Origin: Artemia franciscana
Lineage: Eukaryota; Arthropoda; Branchiopoda; Anostraca; Artemiidae
Length of the DNA stretch: 64,000 nt
Reading direction: 5' to 3'
Assembly (NCBI RefSeq): GCF_032884065.1
Contig: NC_088871.1
Span: 49,429,880 to 49,493,879 of the forward strand
The notes beneath the pieces are model-generated. The model was not told where the DNA came from. It worked only from the letters and a program-made list of their open reading frames with translations, and did no database searches. Numbering within the stretch: the stretch's first letter is position 1; each line of letters begins with the position of its first letter. Below, piece after piece: positions 1-63,324 of the stretch. A program made the translations under genes and the position numbers.

Positions 1-50937
<50,937 letters not shown>

Positions 50938-50949
50938 TCTCAACACTTA

Positions 50950-53900
50950 TTCACTTAAGCTGTATTAGCATCAAGTAACTTATTTCTCTTCAATAAGTTA
51001 CAGCTAACTAGCCTCATTCGAATCACTCCGGTACAGTATCTAGCCTAGAAGTGTTCGGAGCTTCAAAATTATCACCAATTTGTGCCATCTATAAGGAAAC
51101 ATTTAGGGCTATGTTTTTTACAGTTTCACAGCTCGTGTAGACAATCCTAAATTCCCAATTTTCTAGTATTGTCAGGTTTTGTACCAGGGTGCTATTTGAC
51201 CAAGTCAAAATTAACTTCTTGATATTCTATTTTGTTTAGCCAATTACTAATTCAGATACAATTTACAAGTCATATTCGAGGGAGAAATTGATGTTCTTAG
51301 CCTCGGTCGATAATTCAGAAAATCGCATACATATTATAAAAGAATAATAAAAAGCTGTAATTATAGTATTTTTGACCGAATAATCGTTAGTGGGTGGGTA
51401 AAATCATAAGACCCCAGGACAGGGGTATTTCATTGAGTTTAAAAACTCAAGTATTTTTATTCTGACGCATTGACACATTCAAGTTTGGCCCTATCACGTA
51501 GATTCAAAATTAGTCCCACTTATCCGCACCGCTATTATTGGTTAAAACACTTTTTTTTATGTCCCATTTATAGACAACTAATTTTCTCACAAGGAAACTT
51601 AATTTTACTCTTCTTATGTACTATAAATTGTAACAATCACAAGATTTAAAAAATTCGTAATGATTACAAGGAAACTAGATGACGCCTTTAAAGACGAAAA
51701 ACAAATGAATGAATATCTGAGTCGCCATTTTTTGCTATTCACAAATTTCAAAAGTAACCGAACGTGTGTGCAAGACCCATCGGAAATAAAACTTTGGCTT
51801 TGGTTTCAAAACTTAGTTGCAGCGATATTTAGAGTCTTTGTAGCAAAAAGCTGTTGATCACTTTGTGAAACATTATGTCTGACACTGGCCTTATGTAGGG
51901 CCTTATGTATAAAGTCAATATTCACCAACTTGAACGGCTTATGCAGTGTAGTTGCGGTTATAGCTGCAAGCTATTAAAAAATCTCAAAATGAACTACCAC
52001 TGCTCCATAAAAAAGAAAAAAACATATTTTTATTGTCGTCGGAAACTTAAGCATTTAGATCACAGGCCTTTTGACTCTCATCATAAAGTTAATCGCGCTA
52101 ATGAATAAAATGAGGAGCCTGAAGAAACAATTCCGTCAATTTCAGCAGCTCTCCACTGAATGAACTTAGAAATAATAGTAAGGTCTTAGATTAAGGAAGT
52201 AAGATCGTAAACGTGGTAAAAAAAAAAGACCAGAAACTGGATGCTTTGTATTGCTGAAATTAAAATAACTTTTTAAGCACATTCTGGGGCAAGTAAAATT
52301 AGTAGAGCCGATTTTATATTTGGAATTTTCTGGAAAACTAGGACGGAAAACAGGGTTATGTAGACTACCACTATTGTTCCATTTTCCCGTATCTGGGTAC
52401 GGCACAGAAATATGCCAAAAAGGGAACAGTATGCCAAAAATTAGGAAGTGAAGACGGGTCGTTCCGTTTTATGAGAGCCTAATCAAGCAATAAGTTTAAA
52501 AATAAAGCCATGGGTTTTACAAAGGAAGATAAAGAAGCTTGTAAAAACTCTCATAAATGATGGAATGAAAAACTTTCTTATCAATTGAACTTTGGAAGGC
52601 CATCACCCATGGAAACTCTCTGTTCATTCTAAAAAACTCGTGAAACTCGAATTTACATTTTGCTTGAACAATGTTATTCCACCAGTCATGAGACTGGCAA
52701 AGGGACCGAATAGATAGTATAAATCAGTATAGAGGCTATTTTGTATCTCTTTTTGCAGTTTTAAGAGTTCCTTTGCAAAAAAAAAAAAAAAAAAAAACGC
52801 TTCCAGATTGCTTTTTACTCCTTTTAAATTTTAACAGAACAGCCACAGTAGAATATATTAGCAAAAACGAATCATTTGAAGCTTGATTTTGGGCCAAAGC
52901 CATCATAAGTGTATTACCTGGCTACATTTTCATTTTTTTAATTTGTTGTAATTATTACTAGTGTAGACTGCTACATGGATACCAGATTTCCAGCCCATCT
53001 TTCCAGAAAGCTCCGAATGTAGACACGAATTAGATATGGAGAAGGAAAATCCTTACAATTTATCATGAAAATCGTCAGATGTCAATAAAATATGTCCAGT
53101 TGTGCCAAGTTAATTTTATAAAGCTTGCTCACCAAATAAATATTCCAAATTAGCATTATACATAATTTCCCCATAAGACAAAACACGGCAGTGGAATTAT
53201 TGAGACATATTTTTTTTTCGAATTTGGTGTTTTGGGGTACAAAGTCCTAATATAAACTTTGCAACAATCTTTATATAAAACATCTTGTATCTGCATCTAC
53301 ATCATAAAACATCTATAAAACATCTACATCAAGTATCTGCCTATTACTCTAAAGTATGTACATGAATTATAGTAGATTGTTCTATGATCTATGACTTTAG
53401 GAGTCCGAAACATTGAAAAAAACTCTATGGGGTTTTTTCTTTCAAGACTCCGAGGTATAGTTCCTGTTTCTTTTGTTGATCGCGACCAGTTGTCATTGAG
53501 CTTCGAGGTAGTTTATAGGTCAAGTCAGAAAGTGTTTAGCAATGAAAAATAGTAGGGACGGTTGTCTCCCACAGCTTACGGATTGTTTTGTCTCATATTC
53601 CATCATGCTGTTTGAAGACATCATAGACGGGACAGAGATAGACATCTCTCATGTAGATCATCACAGACATGATAGACCTCATGAGCTAATGAGTAGTATG
53701 TACATTCTATATCTTCTTTGTTTGTTGCTTCTTTTTTTTAGCTGGCTTAAAAGACAGAGCTAAGGAAATTATTCTTTATTAACGTACGTGACACACGTCA
53801 ATCTATCCAATAGTTCAATGACTTATGCCTTCATTTACTTCCATGCCGCTTGAAACCATATTTTTACAAAGAGTCTATTAGACATTTTGAAAATAACAAT

Positions 53901-55319
53901 CCCTTATCTACAAAAATGTAAAATGGTGTATTGTTTCGATAAATACTGTTAAAGATCGCGTTAATTTGTTTGTTGCCCCCTAGGGTAATTGCACTGAGTC
54001 AATGACTCGAAAATATCGGGAGAAGGCTCACTAAAAAGAAAGTTGTGCGTTTTAATTGCCAGAAAAGATTGTGCTACAATAAAATAGTATTTTTTTTCTG
54101 GAATTTTCAGGCTGATTTTAGCCAAAAGGACGCCGGACAGTAATCGGCTGATAATTATGTGATAGTCAGTCGGTTTAAATTTATCCCAAAACTATGTAGG
54201 CCCTTTTGAGGTTAATAGTTTTGGAAACAGTAATGTTTCACACGAGCACATTTCTTCCTAAGGATGAACGTACTCCTACAAATTAAATGGTTATCTTTTT
54301 TAAGATTGATTTAAGTACGTTTATTAATTTAGGCCTGATGAAATTATGTACATTGGTGTAAAATTGTGCATCAACCATTTCGCAAAGCGGCCGCCAGTAG
54401 ATCTCGGTGTTGATGAAGAGAGTGTGCCTAAGATCTAAAACAATTTTGATTATGTCCAACTTTCCTAATACTCGGTGAGTCTTCATATATAAGTAGAAAC
54501 ATTTTGGAAAATGGTTGTAAATGTGTATGTAGAAATGGATCCCTAATCCTTTTTGATTCCTAGGAACATTTTTATCTACACCTTATAATAATTGCTACAC
54601 CTTATAATAATTGCTCGGAAGTGACAGGGCCTATCCCACTATAACAATCCCTTTCTATGTAACATAAAAGATTACATTTACATGCCTACCCGTACATAGG
54701 TGGAAAAGCGGGGCGAGGCACCATGAGCGTTACGAGAAAATTTTTCGGGGGGGGGGGAGCAGTTGTCACCACTAGTGGATCCAAGGAGTTGGGGGGATAC
54801 CCCCGTCAATACTTTTTTCTGGACCCCCTTTTTCCTGTTTTTTCTTCTTTTTTTACTCTTTTTAGGATAAATTTGTCAATTTGGTCAATTATTGTCACCT
54901 TTGTCACATTACCCCCCGCACAAGATTTTGCTCATTGGCATCCTTGTCACATTGGGCCTCCCCCAAGATTTTGCTCTTGATCCGCTCCTGGTTGCCACCA
55001 GGAGCTTAGTGTTCATGAGTTTAAAAGGTAATATTTCTTACTTCATATTTATATACAATGTTTAATGTCTTCCTGTTTCCGGGATGTCACCCCCTCCTAC
55101 CAACTTCCATGGAGACATCCCTATAAAACAGGTTTGTTTGAATCTTTTTTAACCATTGAAATGGTGACCCAATAAATTATTTTTTATATTCCATCCGCTT
55201 CCTTCCTAATAAATATTCAAGAGGTGATTTTTTTCAAGGATGTTTATCTTTTGATGTGTACTTTGTGGAGCTTTGGGGGTTTGATAAAGGGGTAAATCTA
55301 AAAATAATCCAGTTGAGTT
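50950..55319. other. Upstream flank of the galactosyltransferase gene: no gene recognised
   Basis: It should contain the promoter and 5' UTR on the minus strand just above 50937, but no TATA box or start site could be assigned. A run of about 22 A lies at 52777-52798. G and T runs occur near 54748-54860. Open frames at 53542-53763 (+) and 54283-54486 (-) were not recognised. Confidence 0.4.
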
Positions 55320-55329
55320 TTTTTAACGT

Positions 55330-56174
55330 GCGCTAGGCCTTGATGATAAGTTTAATGGTTTAGTGCTGATAGTGGGCATAGGAAGAAAGCGTAAGAGACA
55401 TAGTAAGTTAATTAGTGTCGTTAAGCATTGGGAAATGGTGTCATCGATTGAGGATAATAGGCTAGTAAAAAGAAGCATTTTAATGATGCTTCAGGATAGG
55501 AGGAAGGACTCGTGACGAAATCATGTGAAGAATATATTAGACCGTGCAGGGCTAGGTAATTGTTGGAATGAGGAAAATTAGATAGGAGGGGTGGTAGGAG
55601 CTATATCTAGGTTTGTTGCTACTAGGTTAGAGTCTCAGGAAGTTCAGGTTTTGAAAGCCGGAAAGGCCGCCTCGGTATCCCTGGTGCTATATGCGGAAGT
55701 AAGGAGAACTGGGGCGGACAAATTTATCTAAAAAATGGGATTAACTCCAGAAGATTTAAAGTGGGTAATATCTGTAAGGGGGGATTTTAGTCCTTTTGGA
55801 GAACAAAGGAAACGCATAAGAAGGGATAAATTGAAGGATAGTCCTTACAGTGGCCCTATGTGTGGAGAGATGGATGAGTGTTTGCAACCTTTTTTTGGGA
55901 ATGTAAGGAATTGAGGGAATTGCGGCCGCAAATATTTGATATGGAGCTCGGGGGAGAGATGGGATTTTGTAAATTTGATATTAATTGTTATTCAGATATA
56001 AATAATATTTGAACATTCGTCTGGCAATGTATGAAGATTCGTAAAGATTTTTTTCGGGTAATCAGTTTTAGTGTTTTTTTCAGTTTATGTTTTGTTATTG
56101 TATTTTTGCTTGTTTTTTGTGTGTCACCATATCCCAATAGGTCTTTTATGTGAATAAATCTATCTATCTATCGT
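55330..56174 (+). pseudogene. LINE fragment, 3' end of the polyprotein and tail
   Basis: With frame changes and stops the plus strand reads KHWEMVSSIEDNRLVKRSIL, then LDRAGLGNCW, KMGLTPEDLKWVI, RKRIRRDKLKDSPYS, then CGEMDECLQPFFGNVRN and FVWQCMKIRKDFF. The C-x2-C...H/F-F--C arrangement after the RT (CPMCGE--E--QHFFWEC in an intact protein) is typical of LINE C termini. It ends with GTGAATAAATCTATCTATCTATC, a short tandem-repeat tail as in CR1-type elements. Clade not assigned. Confidence 0.68.
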
Positions 56175-56389
56175 TATTGAAGCCTTGTTTAATAAAAATT
56201 TAACAATAACTTATAAAGAGTAACCCTTGTCAATTAAAACTGAAACTCTGAATAAGTGGCAATTACAAAAGATATAATAAAAAAATTCTATTATCCATCC
56301 TGATTCTGAATATACAAAAAAATATTAACTTTAAAGTTACTCATTTAAAGCTAGTAGCACTGGAAATTTGAATAATTTTGTAACTAGTT

Positions 56390-57720
56390 GGCGTATACAG
56401 CGGTAGGTTGAAGAGAGCACACCCCCCCCCTGATATAGTGGAATAAATTTTGTAAATTTTTAGTTTTATCGTACTTGCGTCTTACCCATCAAAAACTATG
56501 GACCTGAGAAAATTTGTCAAGTTTTTAAAAATAGAGGAAAAGATCCCCTAGAAGTCATGTAATTTTAATTAAAATCACACCACCACATTCAGCGTATCAA
56601 AGAACCATACTGTACAGGTTTCAAGCTCCTATCTGGAAAAGTGTGGAACTTTGTAATTTCTGTCAGAAGAAATATCACAGACGCGAGTTTATTTGTTTTT
56701 CTTCAGGGTTGATTGCATAAGCCCAGTGGGCCTAGATGCTCGAGGGAAGGCTCTTTCTAACGGAAACAAAAAGTTCTAGTGACCTTTTTAAGTGACCAAA
56801 GCAATCGGAGGGCAGCTAGACTCCCTCCCATGCCAATTTTTATCCAAACTTTGATATAGCTACTTTATTCATCATAGTGGAAAGGCTCAATAAATATGTT
56901 TTTGGACATAACATGATCTCCCACAGCCTTTGGGGAAACGTCTTTAAGTTATATAGTATGCCCATTGTTTAAGTAAAGTATTTGTTATTGGGAAATATAC
57001 ATACATTTTTCGGATGGGGAGGGAAGGACAAATTTTCGGCTAGGGGCATTTCGCGAGGGGAGAATTTCCCATGGATAGGAAAGTTTCCAGGAGGTTAACG
57101 TTTCAAGGGGAAATTTTACTCTGGAGAAATCTGCTAGAATTTCGATTCGAAATGTCTTTACATGTCATGCTTTCTTTTTAACGATTCAAGTTTACGGGTG
57201 AAGATTTTAAGGGTAACCGTCCAGGGTAAATTTTCGGCAGGATTGAGTTTTCCCGAGGATATTTCCGTGGGGAGAAGGATTTTTCCGTAGATATCCTGGC
57301 AATATTTAAAAACGATCAGAAATTAAATAAAAAAATAAGGGTTTCAACTGAATGTAAGAAGCAACATTAAAGCTTAAAACAAACAAAATTATTACGTGTA
57401 TGAGGGGGGTTTCTCCCTCCTCAACACATTGCTCTTTAGCTAAAGTTTAAATTATGTCCCAATTCTTTAAAAGCGACTCCTGAAACTCAATTAGAACTGT
57501 TTAATTAGAACAATAAATAAGGGTCGAAAAACTTTAGCGTAAAGAGCGAGGTGTTGAGGAGGGGGAAACTGTTTTAATTTACGTAATAATTTCTGTTCGT
57601 TTTAAATTTTAATGTTGCTCCTTACTTTCTGTTGAAAAAACATTTTTGTTTATTTAAATATCGTCTTTTGAAATGCAAACTCGAAGGCAGGGCTAGCAGA
57701 AACGCGGTTTGGCCAATCGG
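56390..57720 (-). repeat. Dispersed palindrome-bearing repeat, copy 4
   Basis: Minus orientation: CATCAAAAACTATGG (reverse of the right end) near 56488, AGTTCTAGTGACCTTTTTAAG near 56771, and the foldback core at 57342-57639. In that core GTTTCAACTGAATGTAAGAAGC at the left is matched in reverse by CTCCTTACTTTCTGTTGAAA at the right, with arms of about 110 bp around a spacer of about 75 bp. Confidence 0.78.
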
Positions 57721-57981
57721 TTCAAATTTGAAAAACATTGGACCTCACAATCCTAATTAAGCATAGGCTGTATTAACTGTTGTATTTTAAGAGAGGTTCT
57801 TCTTCAAATATATCTTGATTTTTTATTTTTGTGTGTGTAAAATTCTAGCCAAGAGACTAGTTTCTATCCTGGCTAAATAATTGACACTTTCAAATAGGCT
57901 TAGGGATTGCACTAGGCCTAGTCAAATTGCCAAGCCTATGATGAAAAGCATTTGTGCAGCTACTCAGAGTAAAGGGTATTA

Positions 57982-58609
57982 GGTTAAATTCTAGTTAATT
58001 GACTTCTTGCTATCTCAGAAAGGGTTTAGGTTAGGAAAATGAAACTTTCAGTGATGGGTCTACAGGTTAAAATATGTCCCAGGAAGGTATTTTAAAGTAC
58101 CAACCTCCACTCCTTCTCCCTCTAGAGGGCCCTGAAATTTGCCTACATGACAGGTCTATACCTATTGAAATTTTGACAAAACAACATTTTACCTTAATTT
58201 TCAGTTACTAGTTGCTTTTTCTCTGCCTTTAGTTCTGAAAATAAAATTCCTGTTATTTGAGTAGAATTCTGAGCCATATCAATGTTTTTTTTCAAAAGTT
58301 AGGAAATGTATTTGCATATATTTAAAACCTTATAAAATAGAATTGAGCAAAGTTATGAAGCTGAAAACAATTTTGTTGTACTTCAATTAAGCAGAAGATC
58401 TATTTTGCAAGATTTCGTTTTTATAACAAACATATTTTTAAAGGTCATCAAAGGTCAGGGCCCTCTAGAGGGAGAAGGAGTGGAGGTAGTTGCTTCAAAA
58501 TACCTTCCCGGGACATACTTTAGCCTGTAGATTCATCCCTGAAAATTTCATTTTTCTAACCTAAACTCTTTCTGAGATAGCAAGAAGTCAATTAACTAGA
58601 ATTTTACCA
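57982..58609. mobile_element. Foldback MITE, 628 bp, with about 150-bp inverted ends
   Basis: Left end GGTTAAATTCTAGTTAATTG and right end (reversed) TGGTAAAATTCTAGTTAATTG. The arms match with few differences to CTCCCTCTAGAGGGCCCTGA at about 58130 and 58460, around a spacer of about 320 bp. It is flanked by GGTATTA at 57975-57981 and 58610-58616. The homologous place in copy B (60970-60976) has a single GGTATTA and no insert. If an eighth, mismatched base is counted (G or A before GGTATTA), the site duplication is 8 bp, as in hAT-type elements. No ORF. Confidence 0.85.
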
Positions 58610-58854
58610 GGTATTATTCTAGATCAGGGACTCCTCAGAAAGAGAAATCATAGTGGTAAATATGTCACTTATAACATAGTTTAGGTAGGACCAAGGACAA
58701 TACTCCAGCTTTTTTATTGGAAGGGGGGCAAGAGGGCTCCATATATTGATAGTCAAGGAACATGGGATATATAATAATTTTTTATTTGCATTGTTAGGGG
58801 GCAAATGCCCCCCCCCCACACACAACACCCCTGTTGTTGTTTTCTTATGCTTTA

Positions 58855-59115
58855 TTATAGGTTATTTCAAGCATTCAATTCAGCTGATATAAGAGCTTTA
58901 CTGAAGGTCCTATCCTTGTCTAGGCTAGCAGACCAGTCAAATTTATTAAAGTGAATAGTGCCATATACAAGAATAACAAGGTGCAGTTAAGGTAGGAAAT
59001 GTGGTTAGTAGCTGATTTTGTATTAAATTGGTAGTTAAGCAGGGTTATGTTCTGTATCCAATTGTATTGATCATTTTGATGGATTTTATTGCAAGGAGCA
59101 TAGGAAAGGCCTTGT
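58855..59115 (+). pseudogene. RTE-like RT fragment in copy A
   Basis: With frame changes it reads AFNSADIRALLKVLSLSRLA, then AVKVGNVVSS, FCIKLVVKQGYVLYPIVLII and LMDFIARSIGKA. In an intact member this would be the RT stretch from A-F-D-S-V-D-R to V-K-Q-G-C-V-L-S-P-F. It begins and ends abruptly inside the tandem unit. The same family supplies the LINE end at 24150-24607. Confidence 0.75.
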
Positions 59116-61500
59116 TTAATGAAAATTTTACAGTAACTTATAAATAGTAACCCTTGTCAATTAAAACTGAAACCCTAAATAAGTGGCAATTACATAAGAT
59201 CCAATAAAAAATTTAATAGCAATAGCAAAAATGTATTAATTTTAAGGTTACACATTTAAAGCTATCAGCACTTGAAATTTGAGTAATTTTGCAACTAGTT
59301 AGCATAAAGAGTGGGAGGTTGAGGAGAGGATAGTTCCCCTGAAATAGTGGAATAAATTTTGTACATTTTCAGTTTTATTGTGATCCCTTTGCTAATGCCA
59401 AATATGTAAGTTTAGTTAAGTGTAGTTTTACCCATCAAAAGCTACAAAACTGAGAAAATTTTTGAAAAAAAGAGGGAAAGATCTTCTAGAAGTTATATAA
59501 TTTTAATTAAAATCATACCATCACATTTGGAATATCAAAGAACCTTACTTTAGAGGTTTCAAGCTCCTATCTACAAAAATGTAAAATTTTGTAATTTTTC
59601 CCAGAAGAAAGATCATGGATGCTTTTTTTTTCAGGGTTGAACCCAGTAGGAGTAGAATATCAAGAGAGAGAGCTCTTTCTAACAGAAGTGTAAAGTTCTA
59701 GTGACCTTTTTAAGTCTCCAAAAAAATTGGAGGGCAACTAGGTCCTCTCCCATGCCACTTTTTTCCCAAAATTGCCCAATCAAAATTTTGATATAGCTAT
59801 TTTGTTGATTACAGTGAAAAGGCCCAATTACTATGTCTTTGGAGATAACATGATCTACTATAGCCCCTGGGGAAAAGTCTTTGAAGTTAAATAATTTGCC
59901 CATTGTTTAAGTATAGTATTGTTATTGGGAAGCATACATAAATTTTTTGGCTGAGGAGGGGAGGATGAAATTTCTGCTGGGGGGATTGTGCAAGGAGAGA
60001 ACTTTCCATGAAGAGGGAAGTTTCCAGGGGATGAACATTTCAAGGGTAATTTTACACTGGGGGAATTTGCCAAAGTTCCTATACAAAACTTCTTTATATG
60101 TCTTGCTTTCTCTTTACCAATTCAATTTTACAGGGGGAGATGTTAAGGGGAATTTTCCAGGGTAAATTTTCACAAGGATTGAGTTTTCCAGAGGATATTT
60201 CAGGGGGGGGGGGATTTTTTGTGGATGTCCTGGTGATATTTAAAAAAACAATCAGAAATTAAATAAAAAAACGAGTTTTCAACTGAAAGTAAGGAGCAAC
60301 ATTGAAAGTTAAAATTAACAAAAATTATTATGTATATGAGGGGGTATTCCCCTCCTCCACACATCACTCTTTACACTAACATTTAAATTATGTCCCAATT
60401 CTTTAAAAGCAACTCCTGAAACACAAGGGCAATTTAATGAGAACAATAAGTATTTTTTTGAAAGTGTCAAAAAACTTTAAAATGGAGAGTGAGGTGTTGA
60501 GGAGGGAGCAACCCTCCTCACATATGTAATAATTTCTATTCACTTTAAAGTTTAATGTTGCTCCTTACTTTCTGTTGAAAAAACTTTTCTATTGATTTAA
60601 TTATCTATTGAAATTATCTTTTGAAATGCTAACTTGAAGGCAGTGCTAGCAGAGCAGTGCCTCACTCTCCATGCTAAAGTTTTTTGACACTTTCAAAAAA
60701 TTACTAGCAGTGCTGATTGGTGTGCCCAATCAGCTCAAATTTGAAAAACATTGGTCCTCACGATTCTGATTAAGCTTATAAACTATGTAGGATCTTAAGA
60801 GAAGCTCTTCATCAAATACATCTTGATTTTTTATTTTATTTCATTTTTTTTTTTGGGGGGGGTGGTGGTGAATTCTAGCTAAGAGACCAGTTTCTGTCCT
60901 AGGAATCTCAGGCTAAATAAACTAAGTCTAGTCAAATTGCATAGCCTATGATAAAAAGCATTTGTAAAGGGTATTATTCTAGATCAGGGACTCCTCAGAA
61001 GGAAAGATCATAATGGTAAATATGTCACTTATAACATAGTTTAGCTAGGATCAGGGGAAAATATCCAAAATTTTTATTGTGGGGGGGCAAGAGGGGTCCA
61101 TATCTTGATAGTAAAAAAGCATGGGATATATAATATTTCTTATATGCATTATTAGGGGGACACTGACCCCCAAACAATGCCCCTGGCTAGGACAAAAGTG
61201 AATGCTTCACTTGATGCCTTTTCTTATGCTTTATTATAGTTCAAGAATTCAATCCAGCTGATAGAAGAGCTTTAATGAAGATCCTATCCTTGTATAGGCT
61301 AGCAGACCAGACAAATACATTAAAGTGATTAGTGTTATTCTTGTTATACAAGAATAACAAGCTGCAGTTAGGGTAAGAAATGTGGGTAGTAGCTGGTTTT
61401 GTATTAAATCAGCAGTTAAGAAAGGGTTGTCTTCTACACCCAATTATATCAATCATTTTGATAGATTTTATTGCAAGGAGTATTAGAAAGGCAATGGGAG
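59110..61500. repeat. Segmental tandem duplication, copy B (no MITE)
   Basis: Same block order as copy A: CCTTGTTTAATGAAAATTTT at 59110, AGTAACCCTTGTCAATTAAAACTG, the palindrome repeat, GCCTATGATAAAAAGCA, the empty MITE site, CTAGATCAGGGACTCCTCAG and the RT fragment. Roughly 80% similar to copy A by eye. A local duplication of palindrome sequence lies at 60656-60702. Confidence 0.85.
59300..60760 (-). repeat. Dispersed palindrome-bearing repeat, copy 5
   Basis: Minus orientation, equivalent to copy 4. The foldback core lies at 60276-60583: GTTTTCAACTGAAAGTAAGG at left against CCTTACTTTCTGTTGAAAAA at right. Confidence 0.78.
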
Positions 61501-61515
61501 AACATTGAATCAAAT
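61245..61515 (+). pseudogene. RTE-like RT fragment in copy B, left half of an interrupted element
   Basis: Plus strand, in pieces: FNPADRRALMKILSLYRLAD, then FCIKSAVKKGLSSTPNYINH (equivalent to KSGVKQGCVLSPF), FDRFYCKEY and KAMGEH. The frame breaks off at about 61515 and resumes at about 63325 with DPRLAYADDLRILDESES, on the far side of the CR1/jockey-like LINE. Confidence 0.75.
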
Positions 61516-61529
61516 AGGGAGGAATATAC

Positions 61530-63324
61530 TTACCTTTATTTATTTATTTATTTATTATTCAAAAAGAAAAGAAAACACATAACAACAATAATAATAAAGA
61601 TCCTAGAAGCAAACTTGTTAAGGACCAAAACAACAAAAAATTGTAAATGAAAAAGAGAGAGAAAAAAAAGAAAAGAGAAAACAAGGGTAATTAAAGCAAA
61701 TTGAACAAACATTTAGAGAAATATAATATCAAGATTTTAGTACATTGTTGTATAGCATCCAAAAACTTGTGGATAGCTTGACACTGGAGGGTATTAAATT
61801 CCATTGAATTATAGATTTATAAATTGGGGATTGCTGGGCGGAACTAGAGATACACCTGGGGACAATGAAGGAACGGTTGGATGAACGGAGACAGTGGCCT
61901 TCAGAATTATTACTATTAAAATCAGATAATAAGTGGGGAGGAAGATTTTTATGGTAAGCGGAGTATGCAAGGGATAGATTTAATTTTTTGATGATTTGTT
62001 CAAAAGGGATAATACCAAAATCGGAGTACAAGTCCTTGGTGGGATATAGTCATGGCAACCGAAAAACTGCTTTGACGGCACGGTTTTGAGCAGATTTTAA
62101 TTTATTGGTAACTGAAGGATAAGTATTGCCCCATACAGATCAGCAGTATGAGATGTATGGGTAAATAAAAGAATAATAAAGGGTGACAAGGATATTGGGA
62201 GGAAGAAAACAATTCACACAATTAATTATACTTACCTGTCGCAAAATTATGGCTCTGATATAGGACACATGTGTTGCAAATGATAGGCAGAAGTCTATGT
62301 GGACACCAAGAAACTTGGCAACTTCAACCTGCAGGAGGAGATTGGTAGAATATTTTAGGCCAAGTGCCGGCTGAACTTCATTTTTTTTTGTAAGGGGTTT
62401 GAAATAATACCACCTGACTTTTCTTGCTGTTAATGGTCATGCAGTTAACGAGACACCACTCCTGTACTATATTCAGAAGGGTTTGAGTAGAGGTGACGAT
62501 GGATGGTAAATTAGGACCGGTGATGAAAAAGTTGCTATCGTCAGCAAAAAGTACTGGGTGCACTGATGGGCCCAGGTCCATAATCAAATCATTAATATAA
62601 AGGAGAAAAAGTATTGGACCAAGAACAGAGCCCTGTGGGACGCCCCTCCGGACAGGTAGGGGATGTGAAGTCGCCCTGCCCAGTCTCACACTCTGTACTC
62701 TACCAGAGAGATAAGAACCAAACCATGAGAAAGGAACTCCGCGAATCCCTAGGTTATTAAGTTTACTTAATAAAACACTGTGATCGGCCATGTCAAAGGC
62801 CTTTGAGAAATCCAGAAATAAGCCCAATGCAGTATTTTTAAGGTCAAGTTGGGAACGTATAAACTGTGTGGCGTCTATTAGTGCATGAGCAGTTGAAAAT
62901 TTGGCACAGAAGCCATATTGATGAGGAGAAATCAACGAATCTGATGAATGATTCCCAAATACAAAGGGAGAAAGACGTCGGAATATAATTCTCTCGAGCA
63001 CCTTAGATATAACTGGGAGAAGTGAGATTGGACGATAATTGCTTATCTCAGATGGATCACCTTTTTTATGAATCAGGATAACAATTGCTGATTTAAATAT
63101 TTCTGGGAAGACTCCATTGGTCATAGACAGGTTTGCTATGTGCACAATGGGTTCACAAATATAGGAAGATACAGTCCTAAGAAGCTTATTACTTATGCCA
63201 AAGAAGTCTGGTGTACTACTATTAGAGAGAGATTCGATAACTTGAAGCACCTCTTTGCGATCAGTTGGAGAGAAAAACATGGATCTGGGATTCTTGCTTG
63301 GGTGTACTGACTGTGAGAAGGAAC
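61530..63324 (-). mobile_element. CR1/jockey-like LINE, 5' truncated, inserted in an RTE-like fragment
   Basis: Its 3' end on minus is an (AAAT)n tail at 61561-61535, and the coding part extends from 63324 leftward. Beyond both ends the flanking plus-strand sequence belongs to one RTE-like reading frame, so the insertion interrupted that element. The 5' end is cut inside the coding region just before CSFSQSVHPSKNPRSMFFSP, the usual outcome of incomplete reverse transcription. No clear target-site duplication was identified. Confidence 0.82.
61729..63315 (-). pseudogene. CR1/jockey-like reverse transcriptase and C-terminal end
   Basis: The main open frame (63280-62378, 300 codons) carries RT blocks in order: AIVILIHKKGDPSEISNYRP and ISLLPVISKVLERII; YGFCAKFSTAHALI; ALGLFLDFSKAFDMADHSVL with the first catalytic D; GVPQGSVLGPILFLLYINDL; and VLFADDSNFF with F-A-D-D. 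CMTINSKKSQVV follows. The open part ends at 62378. After lesions the C-terminal end is at 62031-61729 (FEQIIKKLNLSLAYSAYHKN to SIIQWNLIPSSVKLS, the family's WN-LP block). A full-length element would also encode an endonuclease, which is missing. RT motifs are intact, but the copy cannot move by itself. Confidence 0.87.

Larger units (their letters stand above)
56183..59109. repeat. Segmental tandem duplication, copy A (with MITE insertion)
   Basis: It starts CCTTGTTTAATAAAAATTTAAC and continues AGAGTAACCCTTGTCAATTAAAACTG. It then contains the dispersed palindrome repeat (minus orientation), the block CTAAATAATTGACAC / GCCTATGATGAAAAGCA, the MITE (57982-58609), CTAGATCAGGGACTCCTCAG and the RT fragment. 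Copy B (59110-61500) has the same order. Without the MITE and its site duplication the unit is about 2.29 kb. Confidence 0.85.

Noticed and set aside
51660-52108. Two plus-strand frames of 65-67 codons upstream of the gene
   Set aside because: No similarity and no matching exon signals.
52777-52798. Run of about 22 A as a possible retroposed gene tail
   Set aside because: No coding or SINE-like sequence upstream of it and no flanking duplication seen.
53542-53763. Plus-strand 73-codon open frame with a hydrophobic end
   Set aside because: No splice context, family similarity or neighbouring exon. A frame of this length is expected by chance in 64 kb.
54283-54486. Minus-strand 67-codon open frame (GKLDIIKIVLDLRHTLF, WRPLCEMVDAQFYTN)
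   Set aside because: The composition looks protein-like and it may be part of a mobile element, but I could not recognise a family and saw no continuation.
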